Positions 1 to 7,450 of a stretch of DNA of 14,806 nucleotides are shown here, one piece after another (the first letter of the stretch is position 1; each line of letters begins with the position of its first letter). The position numbers were made by a program, and so were the translations under genes. Location: positions 1-14,806 of the forward strand of contig JAEZZN010000081.1 of the NCBI GenBank assembly GCA_023418535.1, given 5' to 3'. The DNA is from Bacillota bacterium. GTDB lineage: Bacteria > Bacillota_A > Clostridia > Tissierellales > Peptoniphilaceae. The notes under the pieces are model-generated. The model saw only the letters and a list, made by a program, of their open reading frames with translations, was not told the origin of the DNA and ran no database searches.

Positions 1-92
1 GCTTGGTAAGTAAAATTAGCCTCAAACTGGGAATTAAATCCAACTATAGCGGATTGATGGTTACAAGGAACCGCTACCTCCCCATCTAGCGC
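1..92 (-). ncRNA. ffs: Signal recognition particle RNA (long bacterial form), 5' part
   Basis: On the minus strand this reads GCGCTAGATGGGGAGGTAGC, then CGGTTCCTTGTAACC and CAATCCGCTATAG. This matches the 5' Alu-domain region of the Bacillus-type SRP RNA (scRNA). The RNA scaffolds Ffh in the signal recognition particle that targets nascent membrane and secreted proteins. The gene lies directly behind tRNA-Ser and is probably co-transcribed with it; the same tRNA-Ser/scRNA neighbourhood precedes dnaX in Bacillus. The 3' part, including the Ffh-binding hairpin, lies beyond the left edge. The mature 5' end is not known; I placed it at the base after the tRNA CCA. Confidence 0.9.
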
Positions 93-185
93 TGGCGGAG
101 AATGAGGGATTTGAACCCTCGGTACGACAATATATCGTACACATGATTTCCAATCATGCACCTTAAGCCACTCGGACAACTCTCC
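93..185 (-). tRNA. tRNA-Ser (anticodon GGA)
   Basis: The minus strand folds as a class II tRNA with a long variable arm. The acceptor stem GGAGAGT pairs with ATTCTCC (one G-U pair). The anticodon arm CATGA-TTGGAAA-TCATG gives anticodon GGA, which reads UCC/UCU. The variable arm is GTACGATA..TCGTAC and the T arm is GAGGG-TTCAAAT-CCCTC. The CCA end is encoded (93-95), with G as discriminator. The SRP RNA follows immediately. Confidence 0.95.
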
Positions 186-201
186 ATATGTTTACCAAAT
201 A

Positions 202-230
202 ATTATATAAAAATGATATGAATAAGTCAA
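202..230 (-). promoter_or_regulatory. Sigma-A promoter of tRNA-Ser/ffs
   Basis: On the minus strand there is TTGACT (225-230), a 17-bp spacer and a perfect TATAAT (202-207), ending 16 bp before the tRNA 5' end. It would drive tRNA-Ser and the SRP RNA. Confidence 0.85.
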
Positions 231-334
231 ATATGCCTTTTATATGAATGATAGCGAGAAAAATATATATTTATTTTTGCAAAATGAATTTTTAAATAAA
301 TAAAGAATATTAAAAAACGTAATAAAACAAATAA

Positions 335-364
335 GGTAATTACCACGTTAAATTGGTAATTACC
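335..364. repeat. Two copies of the palindrome GGTAATTACC, 20 bp apart
   Basis: GGTAATTACC occurs at 335-344 and again at 355-364, start to start exactly 20 bp, about two helical turns. The second copy extends to the 14-bp palindrome TTGGTAATTACCAA (353-366). This spacing and symmetry look like paired operators for a dimeric repressor. A weak promoter-like pair, TTAAAT (348-353) and TATAAA (371-376), overlaps them with 17-bp spacing on the plus strand. No protein gene lies close downstream, so the target is unknown. Confidence 0.5.
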
Positions 365-414
365 AAAATGTATAAAATTTAAGCGAGTTTATTTAAGTGA
401 AGACGAAGTCATTA

Positions 415-423
415 TGTTATAAT
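415..423 (+). promoter_or_regulatory. Possible extended -10 promoter element
   Basis: TGTTATAAT is a perfect extended -10 (TGnTATAAT) on the plus strand, but no good -35 lies 17 bp upstream. If active, the RNA would start near 430 and meet the hairpin at 456-486 after a few tens of bases. In sequence this AT-rich, chance occurrence is possible. Confidence 0.3.
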
Positions 424-455
424 GTATTTGACAGCAATAAATAATTAGAAAATAT

Positions 456-486
456 AAAAGGGCGAAACCATGATTTCTGCCCTTTT
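456..486. terminator. Hairpin with T-tracts on both sides, candidate terminator
   Basis: AAAAGGGC (456-463) pairs with GCCCTTTT (479-486). The stem continues as GAAA (464-467) with TTTC (474-477), leaving one bulged T (478) and a 6-nt loop. It is the most GC-rich stem in the gap. The minus strand has TTTTATATTTTC after the stem; the plus strand ends in TTTT. It lies about 150 bases beyond the clear terminator of the tyrS operon, so it may end a separate short RNA or act as a second terminator. Confidence 0.5.
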
Positions 487-630
487 GCAATTTAAACGGT
501 GACTGTCATTGTTGGAATTTCTAAAAATAGAAATAGATTTGTAAATTATATTTTTATTTTACGCTATTATTTGGAAAAGTAATTTCATCATACAAATAAA
601 TTATAAAATCTTTAATTATTTTCGATATAC

Positions 631-682
631 AAAAATGGATCTGCAATATCTACAAGCAAATTTAGTAGATATGCAGAACCAT
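631..682 (-). terminator. Rho-independent terminator of the tyrS/AI-2E operon
   Basis: Just after the stop codon at 691, the minus strand forms a long hairpin. Arms 665-682 and 635-653 pair through GTAGATAT/ATATCTAC, GCAGA/TCTGC and an outer CCAT/ATGG, with an 11-nt loop, one bulge and one mismatch. A run of five T (631-635 on the complement) follows. Confidence 0.8.
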
Positions 683-690
683 AAATTCAT

Positions 691-1983
691 TTATTCTTTA
701 TTCATTCTTTGTTTTCTTTTTTCTTTAGCTTTCTTTTGTCTTTCTTTAGCATCTTTTTTCATTTGTATCATAATCTGTTTTTCTTTATCTTTTGTGAACT
801 CTGGTTTAACACCACGGACTTTAAGAGAAACAAATTCAATTATTATTTTGAATACTAGAACAATAGGAACAGAAAGTATCATTCCCCAAACGCCTAGCAT
901 TCCACCACCAATAATTATAGATAGAAAGACTACTATTTCATGAAGTCCACTTGCACCACTAAATAGTTTTGTTCCAATAATATTTTGTTCAATCATTTGG
1001 ATTACCCATGATAGAATGGCTACCCATATAAATAGTATTGGGGATTTAATGAATGCAAATATTAAAGCTGGAACTGTTGCAACTACTGGCCCAATATATG
1101 GAACTATATCGAATATCATAGCAAGGAATCCTATAGCCCACGCAAAAGGAAGTCTAAACAAGCTTAACATAAGTCCGTAAGCAACACCTACAAAAAGGGA
1201 CATTATTGCTCTATTTCTAACAAAATCATTCATTGCAAAATTTATTTCTTTATAAAGATAAGATGCATCATGTTTAATATTTTTAGGAATGATATTGTAT
1301 ATACCACCGATTATTCTGTCTTTATCAACTATTAAATAGTAGGTTAGTATAGGAACTAGTACTATTGATATTAAAGAAGATAAGCTTCCTTGTACTGCAG
1401 TTATGAAAGCACCTGTCCATTCAGGAATATTATTTGCAAGTTCTAATAAGTATTTATTTATATCAGTTCTTAAATTACTCAATATCTTTAAGTCTATATT
1501 ATAATTAATTAAGAGTTTTTCTATTTGTCTATAAGTATAGTTTATTGATGATGGTAAGTTTGAAACTAAAGATGAAATTTGAGATATAAGATCTGGTATT
1601 ATTGATACGAATAGAAATACTATAATTAAAATTATAGAAATATACGTAATAATAGTACCTATACCTCTTTTTATTCCTTTACTTTCCATATAATTAACAA
1701 TTGGATTAAGTAAAAATGCTAATAATACGGAAATAAATAAAGCGAAAGTTGTTGTCTGTAAAATTTCAAACTTTTTATATAATGCAACAATTCCTACTAT
1801 AGCTAATACAAATATTAAAGCTTTAATAAAAGTATTCCAATTAATCTTTATTTGTAGTTCTTTTTTTACACCTCTATTACCTATATGTATTAGATAATAG
1901 GATATAAGACCTGCAATTAATAAGATTAAGAAAAATAGAACATATTGAAAGAATGGAGCAATTACACTATTTTGTAAAAACAT
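691..1983 (-). CDS. AI-2E family transporter (PerM/YdiK-like membrane protein)
   Basis: This 430-residue integral membrane protein belongs to the AI-2E/PerM family. Members are usually annotated as putative permeases, but the substrate is rarely known, and some act as sodium/proton antiporters or AI-2 exporters. Two hydrophobic segments lie near the N-terminus, then others around residues 65-130. A less hydrophobic central part holds the family's extended region. The typical C-terminal half follows, with GLMLSLFRLPFAWAIGFLA, DIVPYIGPVVATVPALIFA, the GTKLFSG motif and GGGMLGVWGMILSVPIVLV. The tail (about 396-430) is very rich in Lys and Arg and probably cytosolic. AAGGAGGG precedes the ATG, 13 bases behind tyrS, so the two are one operon. 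Substrate cannot be read from the sequence. Confidence 0.85.
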   Translation of the reverse strand: MFLQNSVIAPFFQYVLFFLILLIAGLISYYLIHIGNRGVKKELQIKINWNTFIKALIFVLAIVGIVALYKKFEILQTTTFALFISVLLAFLLNPIVNYMESKGIKRGIGTIITYISIILIIVFLFVSIIPDLISQISSLVSNLPSSINYTYRQIEKLLINYNIDLKILSNLRTDINKYLLELANNIPEWTGAFITAVQGSLSSLISIVLVPILTYYLIVDKDRIIGGIYNIIPKNIKHDASYLYKEINFAMNDFVRNRAIMSLFVGVAYGLMLSLFRLPFAWAIGFLAMIFDIVPYIGPVVATVPALIFAFIKSPILFIWVAILSWVIQMIEQNIIGTKLFSGASGLHEIVVFLSIIIGGGMLGVWGMILSVPIVLVFKIIIEFVSLKVRGVKPEFTKDKEKQIMIQMKKDAKERQKKAKEKRKQRMNKE

Positions 1984-1996
1984 TTACCCTCCTTAT

Positions 1997-3238
1997 TTAT
2001 TTCAATACAACTCTATGAAATACTTTCTTTCCTTTTTGAATTATTAGACCATTTTCAAAATCTGAATCTTTAAGTTGTAAAGTATGTTCGTTTATCTTTG
2101 TTTCGTTTAAGCTTATTCCACCTTGTTGAACTAATCTTCTCGCTTCTGCATTAGACTTTGTAAGTCCTAAATAAGTAAGCATATTTAGAAGACCTCTGTG
2201 TTCATCTAAAGTGTTTAAGTCAATTTCTGTTGTAGGCATGTTTTCATCTATTACACCTTTTCCAAAAAGTGATTTAGAAGTTTCTAGAGCTTCTTTAGCT
2301 TTTTCTTCGCAATGAACTAATTTTACAATTTCATAAGCTAAAACTTCTTTAGCTTTATTTATTCTTTCATCGTTATACTTTGTAAGTTCAACAATTTCTT
2401 CTGTAGGAACAAATGTCAATAATTTTAAGAATTTTTCAACATCTCTATCATCACAATTTCTCATATATTGGAAAAGTTCATAAGGAGAAGTTTTCTTTTC
2501 ATCTAACCATATTGCGCCATTCATGGATTTACCCATTTTTTCGCCGTCAGCTTTTGTTAGAAGTTTAAATGTCATAGCATAAGCTTGTTCATTTTTATGT
2601 TTCTTAATTAATTCTGCACCACCTAGAATATTAGACCATTGATCAGATCCACCAAGTTGTAATTTACATCCATATTTTTCATTTAATAAAAGGAAGTCAT
2701 ATGATTGTAAAAGCATATATGAGAATTCGAAGAAGGAAAGTCCTCTTTCTAATCTGTTCTTATATGCGTCTTTTTTAATCATTTCACCAACGTTAAAATG
2801 AACACCAACATTTCTCATAAAATCTAAGAAATTAATATCCAATAACCAATCAGCATTATTAGCGATAATTGCTTTACCGTCTGAAAAGTCTAAAAATCTT
2901 TGGAATTGCTCATAGAATCTATTTGCGTTGTAATCTATTTTTTCTTTAGTCATAACCATTCTCATATCTGTTCTTCCTGATGGGTCACCGATCATTGTAG
3001 TACCACCACCAAGTAATGCTATAGGAATATGACCATGTGCTTGCATACGCATCATAACCATGATTTGTATGAAATGTCCAATAGTTAGAGAATCAGCTGT
3101 AGCATCAAAACCTATATAAAATTTAACTTTTTCGTTTTTTAATAATTCTTTTAATTCATCTTCATGAGTAACTTGATCTAAATAACCTCTTTCAATTAAT
3201 TCATCAAATACATTATCATGTTCAATTTTGTATTTCAT
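1997..3238 (-). CDS. tyrS: Tyrosyl-tRNA synthetase
   Basis: This cytosolic class I enzyme charges tRNA-Tyr with tyrosine using ATP. At 413 residues it has the usual bacterial length. The nucleotide-binding HIGH-type motif is LTIGH (51-55, after GFDATADS). GGGTTMIGDPSGRT (77-90) and QLGGSDQWSNI (194-204) are typical tyrosine/ATP-pocket segments. The KMSKS loop is KMGKS (234-238). An S4-type RNA-binding domain fills the C-terminus (about 348-413, with SNAEARRLVQQGGISLN). GGAGGA precedes the ATG. Many Firmicutes control tyrS with a T-box, but here the promoter leaves only about 25-30 bases of leader, which excludes a T-box at this promoter. The AI-2E gene follows in the same operon. Confidence 0.97.
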   Translation of the reverse strand: MKYKIEHDNVFDELIERGYLDQVTHEDELKELLKNEKVKFYIGFDATADSLTIGHFIQIMVMMRMQAHGHIPIALLGGGTTMIGDPSGRTDMRMVMTKEKIDYNANRFYEQFQRFLDFSDGKAIIANNADWLLDINFLDFMRNVGVHFNVGEMIKKDAYKNRLERGLSFFEFSYMLLQSYDFLLLNEKYGCKLQLGGSDQWSNILGGAELIKKHKNEQAYAMTFKLLTKADGEKMGKSMNGAIWLDEKKTSPYELFQYMRNCDDRDVEKFLKLLTFVPTEEIVELTKYNDERINKAKEVLAYEIVKLVHCEEKAKEALETSKSLFGKGVIDENMPTTEIDLNTLDEHRGLLNMLTYLGLTKSNAEARRLVQQGGISLNETKINEHTLQLKDSDFENGLIIQKGKKVFHRVVLK

Positions 3239-3264
3239 AATTCCTCCAAATGTTATATATGTTA

Positions 3265-3293
3265 ATTATAGAGTATTGTTGAGATAGAGTCAA
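3265..3293 (-). promoter_or_regulatory. Sigma-A promoter of tyrS
   Basis: On the minus strand there is TTGACT (3288-3293), a 17-bp spacer and a perfect TATAAT (3265-3270), ending 26 bp before the tyrS ATG. The leader is therefore too short for a T-box or other large riboswitch. Confidence 0.85.
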
Positions 3294-3304
3294 TTTGAGA
3301 AAAT

Positions 3305-3332
3305 AAAAGATTTGTAATAAATCATCTTTTTT
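3305..3332. repeat. AT-rich inverted repeat between divergent promoters
   Basis: AAAAGAT (3305-3311) is repeated inverted as ATCTTTT (3324-3330), with an alternative inner pairing GATTT/AAATC. Six T follow on the plus strand. It lies upstream of both divergent promoters, where no gene ends. It may be an operator, a block to antisense transcription, or chance. Confidence 0.3.
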
Positions 3333-3362
3333 ATGGACAAATATGGTATGAGAAAATTATAG

Positions 3363-3371
3363 TGGTATAAT
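3363..3371 (+). promoter_or_regulatory. Extended -10 promoter of the thioesterase gene
   Basis: TGGTATAAT is a perfect extended -10 (TGnTATAAT), 35 bases before the ATG at 3407. The hexamer 17 bp upstream (ATGGTA) is poor, so the extended -10 would have to carry recognition. A second pair, TGGACA (3334-3339) and TTATAG (3357-3362), also has 17-bp spacing. Confidence 0.55.
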
Positions 3372-3406
3372 TATCTAGTAAATTAAAACTGCAAATGGAG
3401 GAGATT

Positions 3407-4090
3407 ATGAAAACTGTAGTTAAGTATAAAATACCATTCTATTTATGTGATTTAAATGGAGTGTTACGTCTAGATGGATTAGTCAAGCTATTTGTAGAGA
3501 CATCTATACAAAATTCTTTTGATGTTGAAGGTCATTTTGATAGTTTATGGATACTTTATAGATGGTATATAGAAGTGTTTGATGATATTAATTGGACAGA
3601 TGAAATAGAGATACATACATATTTAAATAGAATTGAAGGATATTTAGCATATAGAAACTTCGAAATTTACAAAGATGGTAAGCTAATATCTAGATCTCAA
3701 ACTAAATGGCTATTATTGGATGATAAAACAAAACGAGTTATCAAAATACCTAGAAATTTAGCTGAAATATATGGTGAATATGGTGGATTCAACGCTCCAA
3801 AAAAAGAAATAAAACCATTAGATATCTACACAGATAAAAAGAAAATTATGGTTAGAAAGTCAGACTTAGATAAAAATACTCATGTAAATAATTCGGCATA
3901 TCTTCAATACTTAGATGAAGGTGTTGATTTAGAAAATAAAAAGGTAAAAAACATAGAAATAATTTATAAAAAAGAAATAAAATATGGGGATGATATTGAA
4001 TTAGAATATATAAACAAGGAAGATGAGTATCAATTCATACTAAAAAAAGGAGATGTAATAACTACTATAGGAAGACTTACCTTTAGATAA
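3407..4090 (+). CDS. Acyl-ACP thioesterase (double hotdog fold)
   Basis: It hydrolyses acyl-acyl carrier protein to free fatty acid and belongs to the FatA/FatB-like bacterial acyl-ACP thioesterases. It reads as two hotdog repeats: residues about 1-130 with YRWYIEVFDDINWTDEIEI, and about 135-227 with the conserved DLDKNTHVNN. D155, N157 and H159 in that stretch correspond to the D-x-N-x-H active-site motif of the plant enzymes. WLLLDD and the following IPRN match the family's conserved W-x-x-hydrophobic-D and basic/proline segment. I chose the second ATG (3407, 227 residues) because an in-frame ATG at 3395 lies inside the GGAGGAG ribosome site. The second hotdog is short for the family. The gene is divergent from tyrS and has its own promoter. 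Substrate chain length is unknown. Confidence 0.85.
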   Translation: MKTVVKYKIPFYLCDLNGVLRLDGLVKLFVETSIQNSFDVEGHFDSLWILYRWYIEVFDDINWTDEIEIHTYLNRIEGYLAYRNFEIYKDGKLISRSQTKWLLLDDKTKRVIKIPRNLAEIYGEYGGFNAPKKEIKPLDIYTDKKKIMVRKSDLDKNTHVNNSAYLQYLDEGVDLENKKVKNIEIIYKKEIKYGDDIELEYINKEDEYQFILKKGDVITTIGRLTFR

Positions 4091-4100
4091 ATTAGCTATT

Positions 4101-4129
4101 TATACAAAATAAAGTATTTTTGATATAAT
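4101..4129 (+). promoter_or_regulatory. Promoter of the metG operon
   Basis: TATACA (4101-4106), a 17-bp spacer and TATAAT (4124-4129) within the extended -10 TGATATAAT lie 39 bases before the metG ATG. It separates the metG operon from the thioesterase gene; no convincing terminator is seen between them. Confidence 0.7.
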
Positions 4130-4168
4130 TAAAATAATTGAGAATAATAAATTCAAAACGGGGGAATT

Positions 4169-6112
4169 ATGGATAAAAATAAAAAATCATATTATATTAC
4201 CACTCCAATTTATTATCCAAGTGGTAATTTACATTTAGGGCATACTTATACAACAATTGCAGCAGATGCTCTAAAAAGATATAAAAATATTCAAGGATAT
4301 GATGCGTATTTAGTAACAGGAACAGATGAGCATGGTCAAAAAATTCAAGATGAAGCCGACAAAAAGGGAGTTACTCCATTAGAATTTACAACAGAAATTG
4401 TAAATTCAGTTAAGCAATTATGGAATACTTTAGAAATAGATTATGACACATTTGTAAGAACAACAGATAAGAATCACGAAAAGAATATTCAAAATATTTT
4501 TCAAAAACTCTATGATAAAGGAGAAATATATAAAGGAGTATATGAAGGTTTTTATTGTAAACATGATGAGGCTTTTTGGACTGAAACACAATTAGATGAA
4601 AATGGTAATTGCCCAGAATGTCATAGACCTGTATCAAAACAAAGTGAAGAATCATATTTCTTTAGATTATCAAATTATACAGATAAAATTAAGAAGCTTT
4701 ATGAAGAACGTCCTGATTTTATATTGCCTGAAAGAAGCAAAAAAGAAATGTTAAATAATTTCTTAGATAAGGGACTAGAAGATTTATCTGTTTCTAGAAA
4801 GAAAGAGTCTCTTAGTTGGGGTGTTGAAGTACCATTTGATACAGATCATGTAATATATGTATGGATCGACGCTCTTTCTTCTTATTTAACGGGTGTTGGA
4901 TATGGTGAAGATGAAGAAAAATTCAATCATTATTGGCCAGCAGGGGTTCATTTAATGAGCAAGGAAATAGTTAGATTCCACACAATTATCTGGCCAGCTA
5001 TTTTGATGGCGTTAGACCTTCCAATTCCTCAAAGAGTTTTTTCACATGGATGGATATTATTTGACGATATTAAGATGTCAAAATCTATCGGAAATGTTGT
5101 TTATGCTGAGCCATATATTGAGAGATATGGAATAGATGCTTTAAAATATTTTGTTCTTCGTGAGTTTACATTTGGACAAGATGGTTCATTTAATAATGAA
5201 AAATTCTTGACTAGAATAAATTCAGATCTTGCAAATGATTTAGGAAATTTAGTTTCAAGAACTATTGCAATGGTTGAAAAATATAATGTTGGAATTGTAG
5301 TTAATCCAAGTAAAACAGAAGAAATAGATGAAGAGTTATCGAGTTTTGCGACTTCTATAATTTCTAAAGTTGAAGATCATATGGATGAATTTGCATTTTC
5401 ATATGTACTGGAAGATATATGGACTCTAGTTAGACGTACAAATAAATATATTGACGAAACTCAGCCATGGATTTTAATCAAAGAAGATAAAGAAAGATTA
5501 GACACCGTTTTATACAATTTGATTGAATCAATAAGGATTATTGGACAATTAATAGAGCCATTTTTACCTCATACATCAAAAGAAATATTTAATCAATTAA
5601 ATGTAGAAAATATGGGGTGGGAATCTGCTAAAGAATTTGGTAAATATCCAATAGGAAATAAAGTTGAAAAGGGAGAAAATCTATTCCCAAGACTAGATGT
5701 AAAAAAAGAAATGGAAATAATCCAAAAAGCAAATGATGAATTATTCCAAAAAAGAGTTGGAGTAAAAGCGGAAAAAGAAGAATTCAAAGAAGATATTGAG
5801 TTTGAAGACTTCGAAAAGATGGATTTAAGATTAGGTTTGGTTGAAGAATGCTCACTTCATCCAAATGCAGATAAATTATTAGTATTTAAAGTTAAGATAG
5901 GAAATGATAGAAGAACTATAGTTTCAGGTATAAAAAAATGGTATAAACCTGAAGATTTAGTCGGAAAGAAAGTTGTAGTACTTGCTAATTTGAAGCCTAG
6001 AAAAATAAGAGGTGTTGAGTCTAAAGGTATGATACTTTCAGCAGAAAAGGAAGAAGATCTATCAGTATTAACTGTTTTAAATGATATAAAAGATGGGGCG
6101 GATATAGCGTAA
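4169..6112 (+). CDS. metG: Methionyl-tRNA synthetase
   Basis: This cytosolic class I enzyme charges initiator and elongator tRNA-Met with methionine. At 647 residues it carries the long form. The catalytic core has HLGH (22-25) and KMSKS (302-306). The connective-peptide zinc knuckle reads YCKHDEAFW...CPEC, with C130, C148 and C151, but Asp133 stands where the second Cys of a CxxC pair is expected. An anticodon-binding helical domain follows (about 340-500). A C-terminal OB-fold tRNA-binding domain of the Trbp111/EMAP type (about 545-647) includes MDLRLGLVEECSLHPNADKL and GIKKWYKPEDLVGKKV. GGGGGA precedes the ATG. The stop codon overlaps the tatD start (TAATG), so this is the first gene of metG-tatD-rnmV-rsmA. 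Confidence 0.97.
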   Translation: MDKNKKSYYITTPIYYPSGNLHLGHTYTTIAADALKRYKNIQGYDAYLVTGTDEHGQKIQDEADKKGVTPLEFTTEIVNSVKQLWNTLEIDYDTFVRTTDKNHEKNIQNIFQKLYDKGEIYKGVYEGFYCKHDEAFWTETQLDENGNCPECHRPVSKQSEESYFFRLSNYTDKIKKLYEERPDFILPERSKKEMLNNFLDKGLEDLSVSRKKESLSWGVEVPFDTDHVIYVWIDALSSYLTGVGYGEDEEKFNHYWPAGVHLMSKEIVRFHTIIWPAILMALDLPIPQRVFSHGWILFDDIKMSKSIGNVVYAEPYIERYGIDALKYFVLREFTFGQDGSFNNEKFLTRINSDLANDLGNLVSRTIAMVEKYNVGIVVNPSKTEEIDEELSSFATSIISKVEDHMDEFAFSYVLEDIWTLVRRTNKYIDETQPWILIKEDKERLDTVLYNLIESIRIIGQLIEPFLPHTSKEIFNQLNVENMGWESAKEFGKYPIGNKVEKGENLFPRLDVKKEMEIIQKANDELFQKRVGVKAEKEEFKEDIEFEDFEKMDLRLGLVEECSLHPNADKLLVFKVKIGNDRRTIVSGIKKWYKPEDLVGKKVVVLANLKPRKIRGVESKGMILSAEKEEDLSVLTVLNDIKDGADIA

Positions 6113-6915
6113 TGTCAAAATATATAATAGATTCTCATGCTCATTTAGACAGTGAAAGATTTAATGAAGATAGAGAAGATATAATAAATAGATTTGAAGA
6201 AGATAAAGTACTTTTTGTAATAAACCCTTCTGTTGATGAAGAGTCTAGTTATAAATCGGTAGAAATGGCTTGTAAACATGAAAAAATGTTTGCTATGGTA
6301 GGAACTCATCCTCATGATGCTAAGGATTATACTCAAGAATTAAGAGAAAAATACAAAAAGTTAGCTCTTGAAAATGAAAAGGTAGTGGCTGTAGGAGAGA
6401 TTGGCCTAGATTATCATTATGATTTTTCTCCGGCAGACATACAAAAAGAAGTGTTTATTGATCAGATAAAACTTGCTAAAGAACTGAATCTCCCAATTGT
6501 AATTCATTCAAGAGAAGCTTTTGAAGACACATATAAAATTCTTAAGGAATATGCTCAAGGGATGAAAGTTTTACTGCATTCATTTAATGAAACTTGGGAA
6601 GACTGTCAAAAATATTTAGAATTAGGTTTTTATATTTCTCTTGGTGGAATGATTACATTTAAAAATGCGAAAAACCTAATAAAAGTAGTTGAAAACGTAC
6701 CTTTAGATAGAGTTTTACTTGAGACAGATGCACCATATCTGACTCCTGTTCCAAATCGTGGAAAAAGAAATGAACCGAAATACACACATGATACTGCAAA
6801 AAGATTTTCTGAAATGAGAGTTGAAGATTTAGACTATATTAGAGAAATAACTAATCAAAATACAATTAGATTTTTTGGAATAAAAGGAATTGATACGAAA
6901 AATGAAGAAGATTAG
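6112..6915 (+). CDS. tatD: TatD family metal-dependent hydrolase (DNase-like)
   Basis: It is a metal-dependent nuclease of the TatD family, a TIM-barrel amidohydrolase fold; relatives act as 3'-5' exonucleases on DNA or RNA. The 267-residue protein has all expected metal ligands: HAH (H9, H11), GEIGLDYHYD (E96), HSRE (H132), LLHSF (H156) and ETDAPYL (D206). The family signature NRGKRNEP follows at about 215-222. The ATG overlaps the metG stop codon by one base, and its 3' end overlaps the rnmV start, indicating translational coupling. In Bacillus the equivalent gene, yabD, lies at the same place. Its physiological substrate is not known from the sequence. Confidence 0.93.
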   Translation: MSKYIIDSHAHLDSERFNEDREDIINRFEEDKVLFVINPSVDEESSYKSVEMACKHEKMFAMVGTHPHDAKDYTQELREKYKKLALENEKVVAVGEIGLDYHYDFSPADIQKEVFIDQIKLAKELNLPIVIHSREAFEDTYKILKEYAQGMKVLLHSFNETWEDCQKYLELGFYISLGGMITFKNAKNLIKVVENVPLDRVLLETDAPYLTPVPNRGKRNEPKYTHDTAKRFSEMRVEDLDYIREITNQNTIRFFGIKGIDTKNEED

Positions 6916-7450
6916 AGAGGTTGTTGTAGTTGAGGGGAAAAGCGATATAATTGCTGTAAAACGAGCATTTGAAGGGAATATAGATGTAATTGCAACCCAT
7001 GGTCTTGGTCTTAAATCTGAATTGCTTGAAGAGTTGGTAGAGATAAATGAGAGAAAAGGTATTATAGTTCTTACAGATCCAGACTATGCTGGAAAAAGAA
7101 TTTCGAATATAATTAGAGAATATGTTCCAAATGCTAAATTCGCAAGTATTTCTAAATCTAAGGCTACAAAAAGTTCGAATGTAGGAGTAGAGAATGCATC
7201 AGATGAAGCGATTATTGATGCGATTGAGAGAGCTAGACCTGTTTTAGAAGAAAATATTGACGAATTCGATTTAAATGACATAGTAGATAATGGACTTACA
7301 GGTCTCCAAAATTCAAAAGAAAAGCGTATTGCTCTTTGTAATGAACTTAATATCACATATTGTAATTCAAAACAATTACTCATGAGACTTAATATGTATG
7401 GTATTACAAGAGAAGAGTTTAATAGAGCGCTTAAGAATATTGAGGTGTAA
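6902..7450 (+). CDS. rnmV: Ribonuclease M5 (5S rRNA maturase)
   Basis: Ribonuclease M5 trims both ends of precursor 5S rRNA, normally with ribosomal protein L18. The 182-residue protein starts with a TOPRIM domain: VVVVEGKSD with the catalytic Glu (E11), and LTDPDYAGKRI with the metal-binding DxD (D59, D61). The C-terminal part (about 110-182) holds the RNase M5-specific region. I chose ATG 6902 rather than the in-frame TTG at 6890: AAAGGA at 6883-6888 is too close to the TTG, and family members begin a few residues before the VVEGK strand. The start overlaps the tatD end by 14 bases, and rsmA begins right after the stop. Placing it beside rsmA groups 5S and 16S rRNA maturation. Confidence 0.93.
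   Translation: MKKIREVVVVEGKSDIIAVKRAFEGNIDVIATHGLGLKSELLEELVEINERKGIIVLTDPDYAGKRISNIIREYVPNAKFASISKSKATKSSNVGVENASDEAIIDAIERARPVLEENIDEFDLNDIVDNGLTGLQNSKEKRIALCNELNITYCNSKQLLMRLNMYGITREEFNRALKNIEV

Larger units (their letters stand above)
186..690. other. Gene-free stretch between tRNA-Ser and the AI-2E family gene
   Basis: No convincing coding region lies here; possible reading frames are very short. It contains the tRNA promoter (202-230), a pair of identical 10-bp palindromes (335-364), an extended -10 element on the plus strand (415-423), a GC-rich hairpin with T-tracts (456-486), an AT-only small hairpin (517-534) and the terminator of the tyrS operon (631-682). The rest is very AT-rich sequence in which I see nothing definite. 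Confidence 0.6.

Noticed and set aside
517..534. Small hairpin ATTTCTA-AAAA-TAGAAAT resembling part of a CRISPR (Cas12a-type) repeat
   Set aside because: It occurs once, has no repeats or spacers around it and no cas genes; AT-only stems of this size are common in such sequence.
635..943. Open frame of 102 codons on the plus strand
   Set aside because: It starts inside the terminator hairpin, has no ribosome site and lies antisense to the 3' end of the AI-2E family gene, whose family match is clear.
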